From positions 62,001 to 126,000 of the forward strand of contig CAWCBA010000001.1 of the NCBI GenBank assembly GCA_963793675.1: a stretch of 64,000 nt of DNA. Direction: 5' to 3'. Shown in pieces: positions 1-9,890 of this stretch (its first letter is position 1; every line of letters begins with the position of its first letter). The notes under the pieces were generated by a model that saw only the letters and a program-made list of their open reading frames with translations, searched no databases and was not told where the DNA came from. This stretch comes from RPQJ01 sp963793675. GTDB lineage: Bacteria > Pseudomonadota > Gammaproteobacteria > Steroidobacterales > Steroidobacteraceae. Both the position numbers and the translations under genes were made by a program.

Positions 1-1578
1 CCAGTGCATCGCGAATCACTCCGTCGATCTCGCCGTCGCTAGCGATGCGCAGGAACTTCGCGCCGTCGCCTGGGCGACGCCGGCGACGTCGAGCGGACCG
101 AGCACCGTGCAGGTCTTGCGGTTATAGGGAATTTCCTGCGCCTGCGCGATCTGCGCCAGCTCGCCGTCGTTGAACACGAACACGACCAGCCCGAGTTCCT
201 GCGCGGTCGCAGTCGCCAGCTCCATCGCGGTCATGCGGAAGGCGCCGTCGCCGACGATGCCGACCACGGGCAAGTCCGGTCGCGCGAGCCTGGCGCCGAT
301 GGTCGCCGGCACGCAGTAACCCATGCAGTTGAAGTCGGTTGGCGAGATCAACCCGCGTGCACGATGGATCGGCATCAGTTCGGCGGCCAGGAACGTGTGG
401 TTGCCGTCGTCGAGCACGACGGTGGCGTCGTCAGGCAACTGCCGGCGCAGGCTGGCGAAGAACCGCGCGGGACTCACGCGGCCTTGCGTGTCGTGGCGCA
501 GCCATTCCTCGAGATACGCCGCCTTCTGCGCGCGGATAGTGCCCTCGACCTGCGCGCGGCGCGCGGGAGCAGCGGCAACGGGCGTCTCTCCCAGGGCCTG
601 CAGCAGAAGTTTCAGCACGGCCTTCGCATCGCCTTCGAGCGCAACGGCCGCGGGGTAGTTGGCGCTGAACACTGCGGGATTGATGTCGACGTGGATCAGG
701 CTGGCCGGCGGCGTCCAGCCATAGCTGCCGGTCGCGATTTCAGCGAAGCGCGTGCCCACGGCCAGCATGCAGTCGGTTCCGGCGAACGATTCCTCGACCG
801 CGGGCACGGCAGCGCGACCGAGGCAGAATCCGGCGTGCAGTGGATGATTCGCCGGAAAAGCGCTCAATCCCTGCAGCGTGGTCGAAACGGGCGTACCGAG
901 TCTCTCCGCCAGCAACGCGACTTCGGGCGTGGCGTCGACCGCGCCCCAGCCGACGAAGAGCGTGGGCGACCTGGCGCTACGTAACATCTCCGCCGCAGCC
1001 GCAACCTGCTCCATCGTGCAGCGGACGGGAGCTGCTGCCGTCACGGGCGCGGCGACGGCGGGGCCTTCGTCACCCGTAAGCAGTTGCAGGTGCACGGGAA
1101 TCTCGACGAACACCGGCCCTGGTTCACCGCTGGTAGCGACGCGCACCGCTTCGTAGATCGTGGCAATCACGTCAGCGTGCCTCTCGACCAGCCAGGTGCC
1201 CTTGGTGATGGGCTTCAGCAGCGCGTGCTGGTCCATGTCGTGCAGCTGGTACTTGCGACCAGTGTCACGGCGGACGCCGCCCGCAATCACCAGCAGCGGA
1301 ATGCCGTCGAGAAAGGCTTCGCCGATTCCGCTCGCCGCGTGCGTAACGCCCGCAGCAGGCACGATGACGAGCGTGCCGAGGCTGGTTCCACTGCGGCTCA
1401 CGGCGTCAGCCATGAACGCGGCCCCACCCTCGTGCGTCACCAGCACCGGCGTGATCGTCTCCGACTTCGCGAGTTCGTCGTAGATCTCGGTGTTGTGCAC
1501 GCCGGGAATGCCGAACGTGTATTTCACGCCGACGTTTTCCAGGGCTTCGCGAAGCATCGCAGCTGCGGTGCGGCTCAT
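1..1578 (-). CDS. TPP-dependent acetolactate synthase-like enzyme (3' end outside window)
   Basis: Thiamine-diphosphate enzyme of the acetolactate synthase/benzoylformate decarboxylase superfamily. The N-terminal TPP domain carries the catalytic glutamate in THEGGAAFMADA (about E50). The C-terminal TPP domain has the Mg/diphosphate motif GDG near residues 443-445, followed by FVFND. I chose the ATG at 1578 because AGAAGG lies about 10 bases upstream; an in-frame GTG at 1620 gives a longer form without this support. The frame jumps near 63-64: restoring one base there (GG to GGG on the coding strand) turns a nonsense tail into a good family end, KFLRIASDGEIDGV, which runs out of the window. 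The exact substrate cannot be told from sequence; an acetolactate synthase proper usually sits beside ilvN, which is not visible. It is divergent from the FAD gene at 1754. Confidence 0.8.
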
Positions 1579-1753
1579 GGCAGGCCTGCCTTCTGTGTGT
1601 GGTACGGCCGGGGGTTTCACGCGAATTGTAGGCCTGCCTCACCTGGGCAACCATCGGCCTTGACCCTGCCCCCCTGCGGGCACCATTCTGGCCCGATCGA
1701 GTGGCGCTGTGTCGGCGCGGGCCCGGGTCGCGAGGCGTGAGGAAACCCGAAGG

Positions 1754-2758
1754 ATGGATGACGTGCGGTTTGCGGTGATCGGTGCCGGCATGGCGGGGCT
1801 GGCCTGCGCCCAGGAACTCGCGCGGGCCGATGCCAAGGTCACGGTGTTCGAGCGTTCACGTGGCCTCGGCGGGCGACTCGCCACGCGTCGCGTCGGGTCA
1901 CTCGCGTTCGATCACGGCGCGCAGTTCATCACGACGCGCAGCCACCCTTTCAGCCGTTACGCGGAGACCGCGTTGCGAGCCGGCAAGCTCGATGCCTGGC
2001 GCCCGCGCATCATGGAAGACGAGCGCACGTGGCCCGCACCGATTGAGGACTGGTGGATCGGCCAGCCGGGCATGAGCGCACTGGTGCGGCCGCTGGCGCG
2101 CAATATCGAGATCCATGGCGGCATCGCCGTCCACGAACTGATCCCGAGCCAGCGCGGTTGGCAACTGCAGACCGACTCTGGCCGGCAGAACCTGACCTTT
2201 CGCGCCGTGGCGGTGGCAGTGCCGGCACCACAGGCACATTCACTGCTGGGTCCGCATGGCCGCTCGTTCAACCACATCGCCGACGTGCGGATGGCGCCCT
2301 GCTGGACTGGCATGTTCGCTTTCGATCCACCGATCGAGGTAGGCGCCGATGCACGGCGCTGGACCAAGGGACCGATCGTCTGGGCAGCGTGCAACTCGAG
2401 CAAGCCGGACCGTCCGCAGTTGCCGCAATGCTGGGTGTTGCACGCCTCATCCGGATGGTCACGCACGCACATCGATCTCGATGCAGCGGAGGCCGCGCAT
2501 CTGCTGTTGCTGGCGTTCGAGGACAACCTCGGTTACAAGTTGCCCACGCCCGTGCATCAGGACGCGCACCGCTGGCGTCAGGCGCTGGTGGAGCAGCCGC
2601 TCGGCCTTTCGTGCCTGGTCGATGAAGAACTGAGCGCGGGGGCCTGCGGCGACTGGTGCATCGCGCCGCGTGTCGAAGCCGCATTCGAGAGCGGCCGCAG
2701 TCTTGCTCACTCGCTGCTGTCGATGGTCGGGCTTTCGGCGCGCATGGTCCGCCCCTGA
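1754..2758 (+). CDS. NAD(P)/FAD-dependent amine-oxidase-like oxidoreductase
   Basis: A 334-residue flavoprotein. The N-terminus has a Rossmann dinucleotide-binding motif GAGMAGLACA, an acidic strand end VFERSRGLGGRLATRR, and DHGAQF, the pattern of the renalase/amine-oxidase-like family of small FAD proteins. No signal peptide or membrane segment is seen, so it is probably cytosolic. The ATG at 1754 was chosen over a GTG at 1709 because the Rossmann strand begins only four residues after it and GAGG lies about 12 bases upstream. Its 3' end overlaps the convergent YbhN-like gene by 52 bases. The substrate is unknown; most bacterial members are annotated only as FAD-dependent oxidoreductases. 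Confidence 0.8.
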   Translation: MDDVRFAVIGAGMAGLACAQELARADAKVTVFERSRGLGGRLATRRVGSLAFDHGAQFITTRSHPFSRYAETALRAGKLDAWRPRIMEDERTWPAPIEDWWIGQPGMSALVRPLARNIEIHGGIAVHELIPSQRGWQLQTDSGRQNLTFRAVAVAVPAPQAHSLLGPHGRSFNHIADVRMAPCWTGMFAFDPPIEVGADARRWTKGPIVWAACNSSKPDRPQLPQCWVLHASSGWSRTHIDLDAAEAAHLLLLAFEDNLGYKLPTPVHQDAHRWRQALVEQPLGLSCLVDEELSAGACGDWCIAPRVEAAFESGRSLAHSLLSMVGLSARMVRP

Positions 2759-3720
2759 CGGCCGAACAGGCGCAACAGCACGCCGTCGCGCGAGAAGCCT
2801 TCGAAAATGCCCCAGAGCGCCAGCGCCAGCAGCACCGGAATGATCTCGTAGATCACCCGGTACATCAGCACGGCCGCGAGCAACTGCTCGGGCGGAACGT
2901 CGGGCAACAGCAGCAGCAGCATCGACTCGAGCACGCCGAGCCCCGCCGGGACGTGGCTCAACACGCCAGCGAGTACGCTGGCGAGGTATGCGCCGAGGAA
3001 CGCGAGGAACGTGAGCCCCACCGACTCGGGCAGCAGCAGATACAGCACGGAGGACACGAGGAAGACATCGGCAAGTCCGACGAGGAGCTGCAACGCCGTC
3101 ATCGCGGGCGTCGGCAGGTTGACCGACCAGCCCCCGAGCTTGACCGGCTTCTTGCGCAACAGGATCAGCAGGACGTACGCGGCGTCCTTGCACAGGCCGA
3201 TGACGCCCAGCACGCGCAACCACTCGCTCGAGATGCGGAACATCGGCTCGAGCATCTCCGCCGCGGACACGAGCGAGACGTCGAGCAGCAGTCCGACGCA
3301 AAGCCCGTACGGCATGTTCGCAAGCAGCACCGTGGCGCCGACCTCCGTCGCCGAGAACCCGGCAGGCGTGTACATGCGATAGCGCAGCGCTCCGCCGCTC
3401 AGCATCGCCTGGCCGACGGCGTGCCCGAGTGGAAACGCGATGTAGGCCGTAAGCATCGGCTTGGCGCGGCCGATGCAGTGTTTGACATAACGGACCACGG
3501 CCACTTCGTAGAACGCGAGCACGGTGAACGCCGCGGCGGCACAGAGTCCGGCAAGCGCAAGTTTCGATGCGGGCACGGCCTGCATCTGCGTGAGCACGTC
3601 TGCAAAGCTGATCCGCTGGAACGTTCGCCACAGCACCCATCCGGCAAGCGCGGCAAGCAGCACGCTTACCAGCACGCCGGCGTACGTCTTGAAGCGGTTG
3701 CGGCGAGGATCGGACATCAA
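2707..3720 (-). CDS. YbhN/UPF0104-type flippase-domain membrane protein
   Basis: Integral membrane protein of 337 residues with about eight hydrophobic segments, matching the lysylphosphatidylglycerol synthase transmembrane family (LPG_synthase_TM, UPF0104/YbhN). The family signature region around AFPLGHAVGQ and GGALRYRMY in the first half, and HVPAGLGVLESM later, fits well. The soluble aminoacyl-transferase domain of full MprF proteins is absent, so this is the stand-alone membrane part. Such proteins are thought to move or sense lipids or glycosyl carriers in the inner membrane; no specific substrate can be assigned. It overlaps the convergent FAD gene at its 3' end. A Fur-like palindrome lies 50-68 bases upstream of its start. 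Confidence 0.8.
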   Translation of the reverse strand: MMSDPRRNRFKTYAGVLVSVLLAALAGWVLWRTFQRISFADVLTQMQAVPASKLALAGLCAAAAFTVLAFYEVAVVRYVKHCIGRAKPMLTAYIAFPLGHAVGQAMLSGGALRYRMYTPAGFSATEVGATVLLANMPYGLCVGLLLDVSLVSAAEMLEPMFRISSEWLRVLGVIGLCKDAAYVLLILLRKKPVKLGGWSVNLPTPAMTALQLLVGLADVFLVSSVLYLLLPESVGLTFLAFLGAYLASVLAGVLSHVPAGLGVLESMLLLLLPDVPPEQLLAAVLMYRVIYEIIPVLLALALWGIFEGFSRDGVLLRLFGRQGRTMRAESPTIDSSE

Positions 3721-3769
3721 GGCTCTCGAGGCTCGACGGCCGGGGTATTCCCCACGAACCGGTCATTCA

Positions 3770-3788
3770 ATTGCGAGTAATTCTCAAT
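3770..3788. promoter_or_regulatory. Fur-box-like palindrome between YbhN-like gene and HiPIP gene
   Basis: The 19 bases ATTGCGAGTAATTCTCAAT form an imperfect palindrome (14 of 19 positions match their own reverse complement). It resembles the ferric-uptake-regulator consensus built from inverted GAGAAT-type halves, differing at two positions from ATTGAGAATAATTCTCAAT. It is an A/T-rich island in otherwise GC-rich DNA, in a divergent intergenic region, and one neighbour encodes an iron-sulfur protein. This is a visual match only. Confidence 0.4.
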
Positions 3789-3920
3789 CATGTTTGCAAC
3801 TATCTGCCAGTCCAGGACGAAACCTCCACGTCGATGCGCGGTCGAATACCCAAGCAGCATGCAGGCTGCGTAGAATTCCTGCGGTTGGTCGATTGTCCCC
3901 TCTCGAGGAGAAGTATCCAA

Positions 3921-4256
3921 ATGTCCGAACAGAAGTTTCCGCGTCGCACGCTGCTGAAGGGTGCGCTCCTGGGCGTAGCGGCCGTACCGGTGTCCGCGCT
4001 GCTGGGCCGCACCGCAACTGCAGCGGGCGCCAAGGTCGATCCGAACGAACCGCAGGCCAAGTCATTGGGCTACGTCGCGGACGCGACCAAGGTCGACGCC
4101 AAGGCCAACCCGAATTACAAGGCGGGCCAGATGTGTGGCAACTGCCTGCAGGCACCGACGGCCAAGGCCGGCGACGCCGAAGTGGCGTGCAACATTTTCG
4201 CGGGCCGCCCGGTCGCGGCGAAGGGCTGGTGCAAGGTCTACGTCAAGAAGCCGTAA
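3921..4256 (+). CDS. high-potential iron-sulfur protein (HiPIP)
   Basis: Small periplasmic electron carrier of 111 residues. The N-terminus is a twin-arginine signal (RRTLLKG followed by a hydrophobic stretch to about residue 35), so the folded protein is exported by Tat. The mature part has the four cluster cysteines C72, C75, C90 and C104 in the HiPIP spacing C-x2-C-x14-C-x13-C, and a tryptophan beside the last one. HiPIPs shuttle electrons between quinol-oxidising complexes and reaction centres or terminal oxidases. The ATG at 3921 is preceded by GAGGAG 11 bases upstream; a longer reading frame upstream lacks family similarity. A rho-independent terminator follows directly, so it is probably monocistronic. 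Confidence 0.92.
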   Translation: MSEQKFPRRTLLKGALLGVAAVPVSALLGRTATAAGAKVDPNEPQAKSLGYVADATKVDAKANPNYKAGQMCGNCLQAPTAKAGDAEVACNIFAGRPVAAKGWCKVYVKKP

Positions 4257-4280
4257 CCGGCGCTTCGGAGCCTGGAACAG

Positions 4281-4314
4281 CGGCGCGATCGGGCAACCGG
4301 TCGCGCCGTTTTCG
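4281..4314 (+). terminator. rho-independent terminator after HiPIP gene
   Basis: An 8-bp perfect stem (CGGCGCGA at 4281-4288 with TCGCGCCG at 4301-4308) and a 12-base loop are followed by a T-rich run (GTTTTCGTTT), 24 bases past the HiPIP stop codon. Confidence 0.75.
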
Positions 4315-4435
4315 TTTCCGCCCGGTGCCGGGCTTCGTCGAACCACAGCGCCCCCCCTTGAAACGCCGCCGGCGGTTCGCATCTATGGCGGCACGTGGGA
4401 TTGCAGTGGGCAGTCCCGGGCAGGAGTAAGCAACC

Positions 4436-4879
4436 ATGCGTGTCATCAAGTGGGAACCTTTCCGTGACGTCGACGATGTGTTTGACCGCTTTTTCGCCGA
4501 AACGATGCGCCGCTTGCCGCGGCAGGCCGCGCAGTCGCCGCAAGCCGATGAGTGGGCACCACTCGCGGACGTGAGCGAGACCGACGGCGAGTACCTCATC
4601 AAGGCCGAGTTGCCTGAAGTCCGCAAGGAAGACGTCAGCATCACGGTGCAGGACGGCGTGCTCACGCTCGCCGGCGAGCGCAAGCAGGAGAAGCGCGAGG
4701 ACCAGGAAAAGGCGCATCGCATCGAGCGTTTCTATGGCTCGTTCGCGCGTCGCTTCGCGCTGCCGGAGAACGCCGACGAGCAGGGCATCAGCGCCGAGAG
4801 CCGCGACGGGGTGATCGTCATCCACATCCCGAAGCAGCGCGTCGTCGAGCCGCAGCCGCGGCAGATCCAGATCCAGTAA
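4436..4879 (+). CDS. small heat-shock protein, Hsp20/alpha-crystallin family
   Basis: A 147-residue ATP-independent chaperone that binds unfolding proteins in the cytosol. Residues about 40-140 form the alpha-crystallin domain: WAPLADVSETDGEYLIKAEL at its start, the central ERKQEKREDQEKAHRIER region, and GSFARRFALPENAD near the end. The C-terminal IPKQRVVEPQP tail contains an I-x-x-x-V variant of the usual I-x-I oligomerisation motif. The length is typical. The ATG has GGAG about 12 bases upstream. It stands alone between two hairpins, so it is probably a single-gene unit. No ROSE-type thermosensor was recognised in the short leader. Confidence 0.93.
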   Translation: MRVIKWEPFRDVDDVFDRFFAETMRRLPRQAAQSPQADEWAPLADVSETDGEYLIKAELPEVRKEDVSITVQDGVLTLAGERKQEKREDQEKAHRIERFYGSFARRFALPENADEQGISAESRDGVIVIHIPKQRVVEPQPRQIQIQ

Positions 4880-4902
4880 GCCGTTGCGGCCCGCGGATTG
4901 CC

Positions 4903-4929
4903 GGGAAGGGCGCACAAGGCGCCCTTCCC
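4903..4929 (+). terminator. strong hairpin after hsp20
   Basis: A perfect 11-bp stem (GGGAAGGGCGC with GCGCCCTTCCC) and a 5-base loop begin 24 bases after the hsp20 stop. No T-run follows, so it may act as an RNA-stabilising or rho-assisted end rather than a classical intrinsic terminator. Confidence 0.55.
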
Positions 4930-4971
4930 TGCCGCGTGCTGATGGCTGCACGATCGACCGCGGTCACGCCT

Positions 4972-4977
4972 TATAAT
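4972..4977 (+). promoter_or_regulatory. consensus -10 box upstream of rraA-like gene
   Basis: A perfect TATAAT lies 43 bases before the rraA-like ATG, conspicuous in this GC-rich region. No good -35 hexamer is visible at 16-18 bases spacing, so the call rests on the -10 alone. Confidence 0.4.
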
Positions 4978-5019
4978 CCGTCGGCCACGATTTTCAGCCG
5001 ACGACGAGGCACCGCGACG

Positions 5020-5514
5020 ATGACGACCCCCATCCTGGCCAAGGGCACGGCCGACCTCTGCGACGATCATGGCGATCGCGTGCAGGTCTGCGAACCGGTC
5101 TTCCGCGCGTTTGGCGGCCGCGGCGCCTTTCACGGCCCGATCAGCACGGTTCGCTGCTTCGAAGACAATTCGCGGGTCAAGGAAGCAGTCGAAAGCCCGG
5201 GCGCAGGCCGCGTCCTGGTCGTCGACGGCGGCGGGTCGCGTCGGCACGCACTGCTGGGTGACAAGCTCGGCCTGGCGGCCGTCGGCAATGACTGGGCGGG
5301 GGTAATCATCCACGGGTGCATCCGCGATTCGGTCGAACTCGGCCGCATGGATCTCGGCATTCGCGCGCTCGGCACGATACCGTTGCGCAGCGACAAGCGC
5401 GGGGAAGGCGAGCGCGACGTGCCCGTGCGTTTCGCCGGCGTCACGTTCCGTCCGGGCGAGTTCGTCTATGCGGACGAAGACGGCATCATCGTCTCTGCCA
5501 CCGCCCTGACTTGA
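5020..5514 (+). CDS. rraA: RraA-family protein (4-hydroxy-4-methyl-2-oxoglutarate aldolase-like / RNase E inhibitor-like)
   Basis: A 164-residue protein matching the RraA/MenG-like fold. Members either regulate RNase E by binding it, or act as class II pyruvate aldolases on 4-hydroxy-4-methyl-2-oxoglutarate. The signature is clear: ADLCDDHGDRV at the N-terminus, DGGGSRRHALLGDKLG in the middle, GVIIHGCIRDSVEL carrying the R-D pair of the active site, and GEFVYADEDGIIV at the end. Length and start agree with the short gammaproteobacterial RraA type. The ATG at 5020 has GAGG about 12 bases upstream. The yggX-like gene follows after 28 bases, suggesting co-transcription. Sequence alone does not separate the two functions. 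Confidence 0.85.
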   Translation: MTTPILAKGTADLCDDHGDRVQVCEPVFRAFGGRGAFHGPISTVRCFEDNSRVKEAVESPGAGRVLVVDGGGSRRHALLGDKLGLAAVGNDWAGVIIHGCIRDSVELGRMDLGIRALGTIPLRSDKRGEGERDVPVRFAGVTFRPGEFVYADEDGIIVSATALT

Positions 5515-5542
5515 TCAACCCCCATTGAGCGACCGCCACCCC

Positions 5543-5821
5543 ATGCCACGCACCGTTTACTGCCAGTACCTCAAGCGCGAAGCCGACGGTCTCGATCGCG
5601 TCCCGTACCCGGGCGATCTGGGCACGCGGATCTATGAAAACATCTCGGCCGAAGCGTGGCGCACGTGGGTCGGCCACCAGACGATGCTGATCAACGAGTA
5701 CCGCCTGTCGACGATCGACCCGAAGGCACGCAAGTTCCTCGCCGAGGAAATGGAGAAGTTCCTGTTCGGCGGCGGTTCGGACAAGCCCGCGGAGTTCGTT
5801 GCACCCGAGCCGACGGAATGA
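5543..5821 (+). CDS. yggX: YggX-type Fe(2+)-trafficking / oxidative damage protection protein
   Basis: A 92-residue cytosolic protein of the YggX family, which protects Fe-S clusters and influences iron traffic during oxidative stress. The start MPRTVYCQYLKREADGL carries the conserved cysteine seen in Escherichia coli YggX (MSRTIFCTFLQREAEG), and YPGDLGTRIYENIS, QTMLINEYRL and EEMEKFLF follow in family order. I chose the ATG at 5543; a TTG at 5525 would add six residues without similarity. The stop overlaps the next start as ATGA, so translation is coupled to the DUF423 gene. The mutY gene downstream is convergent, unlike in E. coli where yggX sits next to mutY on the same strand. Confidence 0.92.
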   Translation: MPRTVYCQYLKREADGLDRVPYPGDLGTRIYENISAEAWRTWVGHQTMLINEYRLSTIDPKARKFLAEEMEKFLFGGGSDKPAEFVAPEPTE

Positions 5822-6217
5822 CCGCGGATCGCCTGGCGATGCGCTGCATCGCCACCGGCGCGCTGCTGATGCTCGCGGGCGTGATCCTCGGCGCGTTCGG
5901 TGCGCACGGGCTGCAGTCGCTGCTGACGCCGAAGCAACTGTCCAGCTACGTCACCGGCGTCACCTATCAGCAACTCCATTCCATGGGCCTCGTTCTCATC
6001 GGCGTCATTGCGCAGGTGACTCCGCCTTCGCCCTGGCTGAAGCGGGCTGCCGTGCTGTTCGTCATCGGCATCGTCCTCTTCTCGGGCTCCATTTATGCAC
6101 TGACGTTTCGGCGCACCGCGCTGGCTCGGGATGCTTGCACCGGTCGGCGGCACGAGCTTCATGCTGGGCTGGGCAGCGGTGGCCGCGCATGCGTTGCGCT
6201 CGAGGGCCAACGCTTAG
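5818..6217 (+). CDS. DUF423-family small membrane protein (one-base frame jump)
   Basis: About 132 residues after correction, with four hydrophobic segments and the family opening GAFGAHGL near residue 30; function unknown. The frame breaks in TTT at 6106-6108: removing one T joins SIYALTF to GAPRWLGMLAPVGGTSFM and a normal hydrophobic end ALRSRANA before the TAG at 6215. Left uncorrected, the tail becomes arginine-rich nonsense and runs past the natural stop. The start overlaps the yggX stop (ATGA), supporting a two- or three-gene operon with rraA. I read the extra base as a sequencing insertion rather than a real mutation. Confidence 0.8.
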
Positions 6218-6278
6218 CCGGGCGACGACTCACCGTGGACGGCGAGCGCCCCTCGCGCAAGAACAGCACCGACGTCTT

Positions 6279-7353
<1,075 letters not shown>

Positions 7354-7364
<11 letters not shown>

Positions 7365-7923
7365 TGGCTTCGCGCTCCACGCTCTTGAACATCCGCAGCG
7401 TCGAGTCCCGCAGTTCCCTGACCCCGGAACGCTGCGCGATGAATCCAGGCACCCAGAAGTCCGGCTCGAACTCGGCCTCGTAGCGCACCACCGTGCCGGC
7501 ACCTTCCTGCTGCCAACTGGTTCGCGCGACGCCGCGACGAATGTCGCTGCGCTGCGGAATCACCTCGGCCAGCAGGCCGTCCGGCATCCGTGCGACGCGT
7601 TCCACTCGCTCCACCGTCCGGCAGAAAATGCCCGCGCAGGCATGGATCAGCGTGCGCATCAGCACGGCGCCATCCGGCTCGGATCCGAGCAGTTCCACGC
7701 GACGAATGCGGGGGTCCAGCCTGCCGAGGTTGGCATAGTCCTCGAGCACTGCAGCCACGGCGGTTACCGGCGCGGCGAGGAGGGCCTCGAAACGAATGCG
7801 GAAGGCCCTGTTGTCGTAGGACGCGTCGGCGCGCAGCACGTCGAATGCGTGCGTCGCAGGCGAGACCAGCCCGGCGCAGAGAACGCCGACCCGGACCCAA
7901 ACGGGAGTGAATCGACGGTGCAC
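7354..7923 (-). CDS. exported SRPBCC/START-like lipid-binding-fold protein
   Basis: A 189-residue protein with a hydrophobic N-terminal export signal (residues about 8-27, likely cleaved after THA) followed by a helix-grip fold of the polyketide cyclase/START superfamily. EALLAAPVTAVAAVLEDYAN and PRIRRVELL are typical of the first strand-helix unit, and YEAEFEPDFWVPGF of the last part. Proteins of this shape bind hydrophobic ligands in a deep cavity; the ligand is unknown. It starts with GTG one base after the stop of the TPR gene and overlaps mutY, so it is the middle gene of a tightly packed operon. The link to DNA repair is probably only positional. Confidence 0.72.
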
Positions 7924-7924
7924 G

Positions 7925-9749
7925 TCACGAACAGACGAGGGCGACGTCGCCCGCGCCGGCTCGGCAGCGATCCGGATAGCCGTACTGTTTCCAGTAGTCG
8001 ACCAGGCCGATACGCTCGGCGAGCTGCGAGAAGCGGGGATCCTTGCGAAAGCCCGCGGCTTCGGGACCCCAGACGTTCATGACGCTCCAGTCGCGGGACC
8101 ACGCCATGCGGTCGTGTGCAAGCGAATCATCGACGATCTGGAATGCGATGTCGTTCTGCCCCAGCTGTACGTAGGGCATCAACAGGTCCACCTGCTTCGC
8201 GACTTTCGGATCGACCGCACGCAGAGCCGCCACGACCGCCGGGCGCTTGGCTGGATTCGCGACCGCATCGACGAAGTCACCCACCTTCGATCTCAGCTCG
8301 GCGGGCAGGTGTTCCTGCGCTAGCAGCAGGCGCTTCGACTCATCCCATCTCCCGCGGCGCATCGCCACCGTGGCATCGATGCCCTCGTTCGCGCCGCTGC
8401 TGATCCCGAGCTCGCCAGCCAGCCTGGAGTAATTCAATGCCTGCTCGTCTTCACCGCGCAGCAGGTAGACGTTGGCGAGGTTGAAGGCAAGCACCGGCGC
8501 GCTCGGGTCGAGCTCATACGCTCGTCGCGCCTGCTCGAGCGCGGCGTCAAGACGGCCAACCTTCTGCAGCAGGATCGAGTACCACTGGTGTGGCGTGGGC
8601 TCGTTGGGCTCGAGCGAAATCGCGAAGAAGAAACCGGACTCGGCATCGAGCAGGTTGCCCCTTTCGGAGTTGATCTGCGCGAGCACGGCGTGCGCCTCGC
8701 CGATTTTCGGATCGAGCGCCAGCGCCTGCCGTGCCGACTGCTCTGCCAGCGGCAGGTACTTCTCCTCGTCGCCTGCTTCGCTGGTGTAACCGGGCAGCAC
8801 GACATAGGCGGAGGCCAGTGCCGCGTGCGCGCGCGCGAATCCAGGATCGCGGGCGATCGCGGACTGGTACAACTCGATGGCACGCCTCAGGTTTTCCTCG
8901 CCGCGGCGCTTCCAGATTGCCCGTGCCTGCAGGTAAAACTCGTAGGCTTCGACATTCTGGGTGGGAGCCGTTTCACGCTGCGCGAGCTGCTGCTCCTTGG
9001 GCGCGAGTTCGATCTTCAGCTTGTCGACGATCGCCGTCGCGATCTCGTCCTGCACCGTGAAGATGTCTGCCATCCGGCGGTCGTAGGTTTCCGACCAGAT
9101 GTGGAAGCCCGACTCCGTGTCGATCAGCTGCGCCGTAATGCGCACCTGGTCGCCTGACTGGCGCACGCTGCCCTCGAGCACGGTTTCAACGCCAAGTTCC
9201 TTGCCGACTTCGCGGATGTCGACGTTGCGGCCCTTGTAGGCGAAGGCAGAAGTGCGCGCAGCCACCTTGAGGCCCGGGCACGCGCGCCAGCAGGTTGAGC
9301 AGTTCTTCGGACATGCCGTCGCTGAAGTAGTCCTTGCTGGCGTCGCCGCTCAGGTTGGTGAACGGCAGGACGGCGATCGAACTGCGGTTGCCGGCGGCCT
9401 CGGCGCGGCCCATGCCTCGTTCATAGAGCAGGTACCCGAGCCCCGCCATGGCGATCAGAACTGCGACGCCGAACGCCGCCCGCGTGCGGAACTGCAGCTG
9501 CGGCGGCGCACCAGGCAGCGGTTCCGTTCGCTCGATGCCGGCCGGACTGACGTCAAAGATCCACGCGAGCACCATCGCGATCGGGAACCCGACCAGCAGG
9601 AAAATGACGAGGAAGGTCATGGCCCATTCGGGCACGTACAACGCGGGCAGCACGACGGAGGCAGACTCGGTGACCGCCCAGGCAACCGCGCCGTACGCGA
9701 TGGCGACTTTGCCGACGCGACGGCGCTTGATTTCAGCGAGGAAAGCCAT
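7925..9749 (-). CDS. TolB-like/TPR inner-membrane protein (one-base frame jump)
   Basis: About 607 residues after correction. Residues 1-120 hold two or three membrane segments (around AMTFLVIFLLVGFPIAM and AAFGVAVLIAMAGLGYLLY). Next comes a FlgO/TolB-N-like domain (SSIAVLPFTNLSGD, DYFSDGMSEELLNLLARV, LEGSVRQSGDQVRITAQLID), and then several TPR units reaching to the end. This architecture is common in Xanthomonadales and Steroidobacter-like bacteria, often without its cyclase or regulator partner; function is unknown. The frame breaks at 9273-9278: removing one base from CCCGGG gives LARVPGLKVAARTSAFAYKG, the expected continuation. It is the first gene of the operon with the SRPBCC protein and MutY. 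Confidence 0.82.
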
Positions 9750-9791
9750 TGGTTGCCCGAATCGTCAGTCCCACCCTGGGCTAAGCCCCGT

Positions 9792-9850
9792 CCCGTGACG
9801 GGTCTCCTTGTTGAGACCACCACGGTGCGCAGACGTTCGCTCTGCGCACC
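9792..9850. other. cluster of three small hairpins downstream of the DUF4097 gene
   Basis: The gap 9750-9890 holds three perfect inverted repeats: CCCGT/ACGGG at 9792-9802, GGTCTC/GAGACC at 9801-9818, and the strongest, GGTGCGCAGA/TCTGCGCACC at 9824-9850 with a 7-base loop. They lie 40-100 bases past the stop of the DUF4097 operon and upstream of the TPR gene, so the last may end transcription, though no T-run follows on either strand. Confidence 0.4.
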
Positions 9851-9890
9851 ATTGTCCACCAATCCGTGCCGGGCGCGTATCCCCGGGTGG

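Noticed and set aside
2656..3780. Long plus-strand open frame of 374 codons
   Set aside because: It lies opposite the YbhN-like gene; its Arg/Gln/His-rich translation is typical of a shadow frame in GC-rich DNA.
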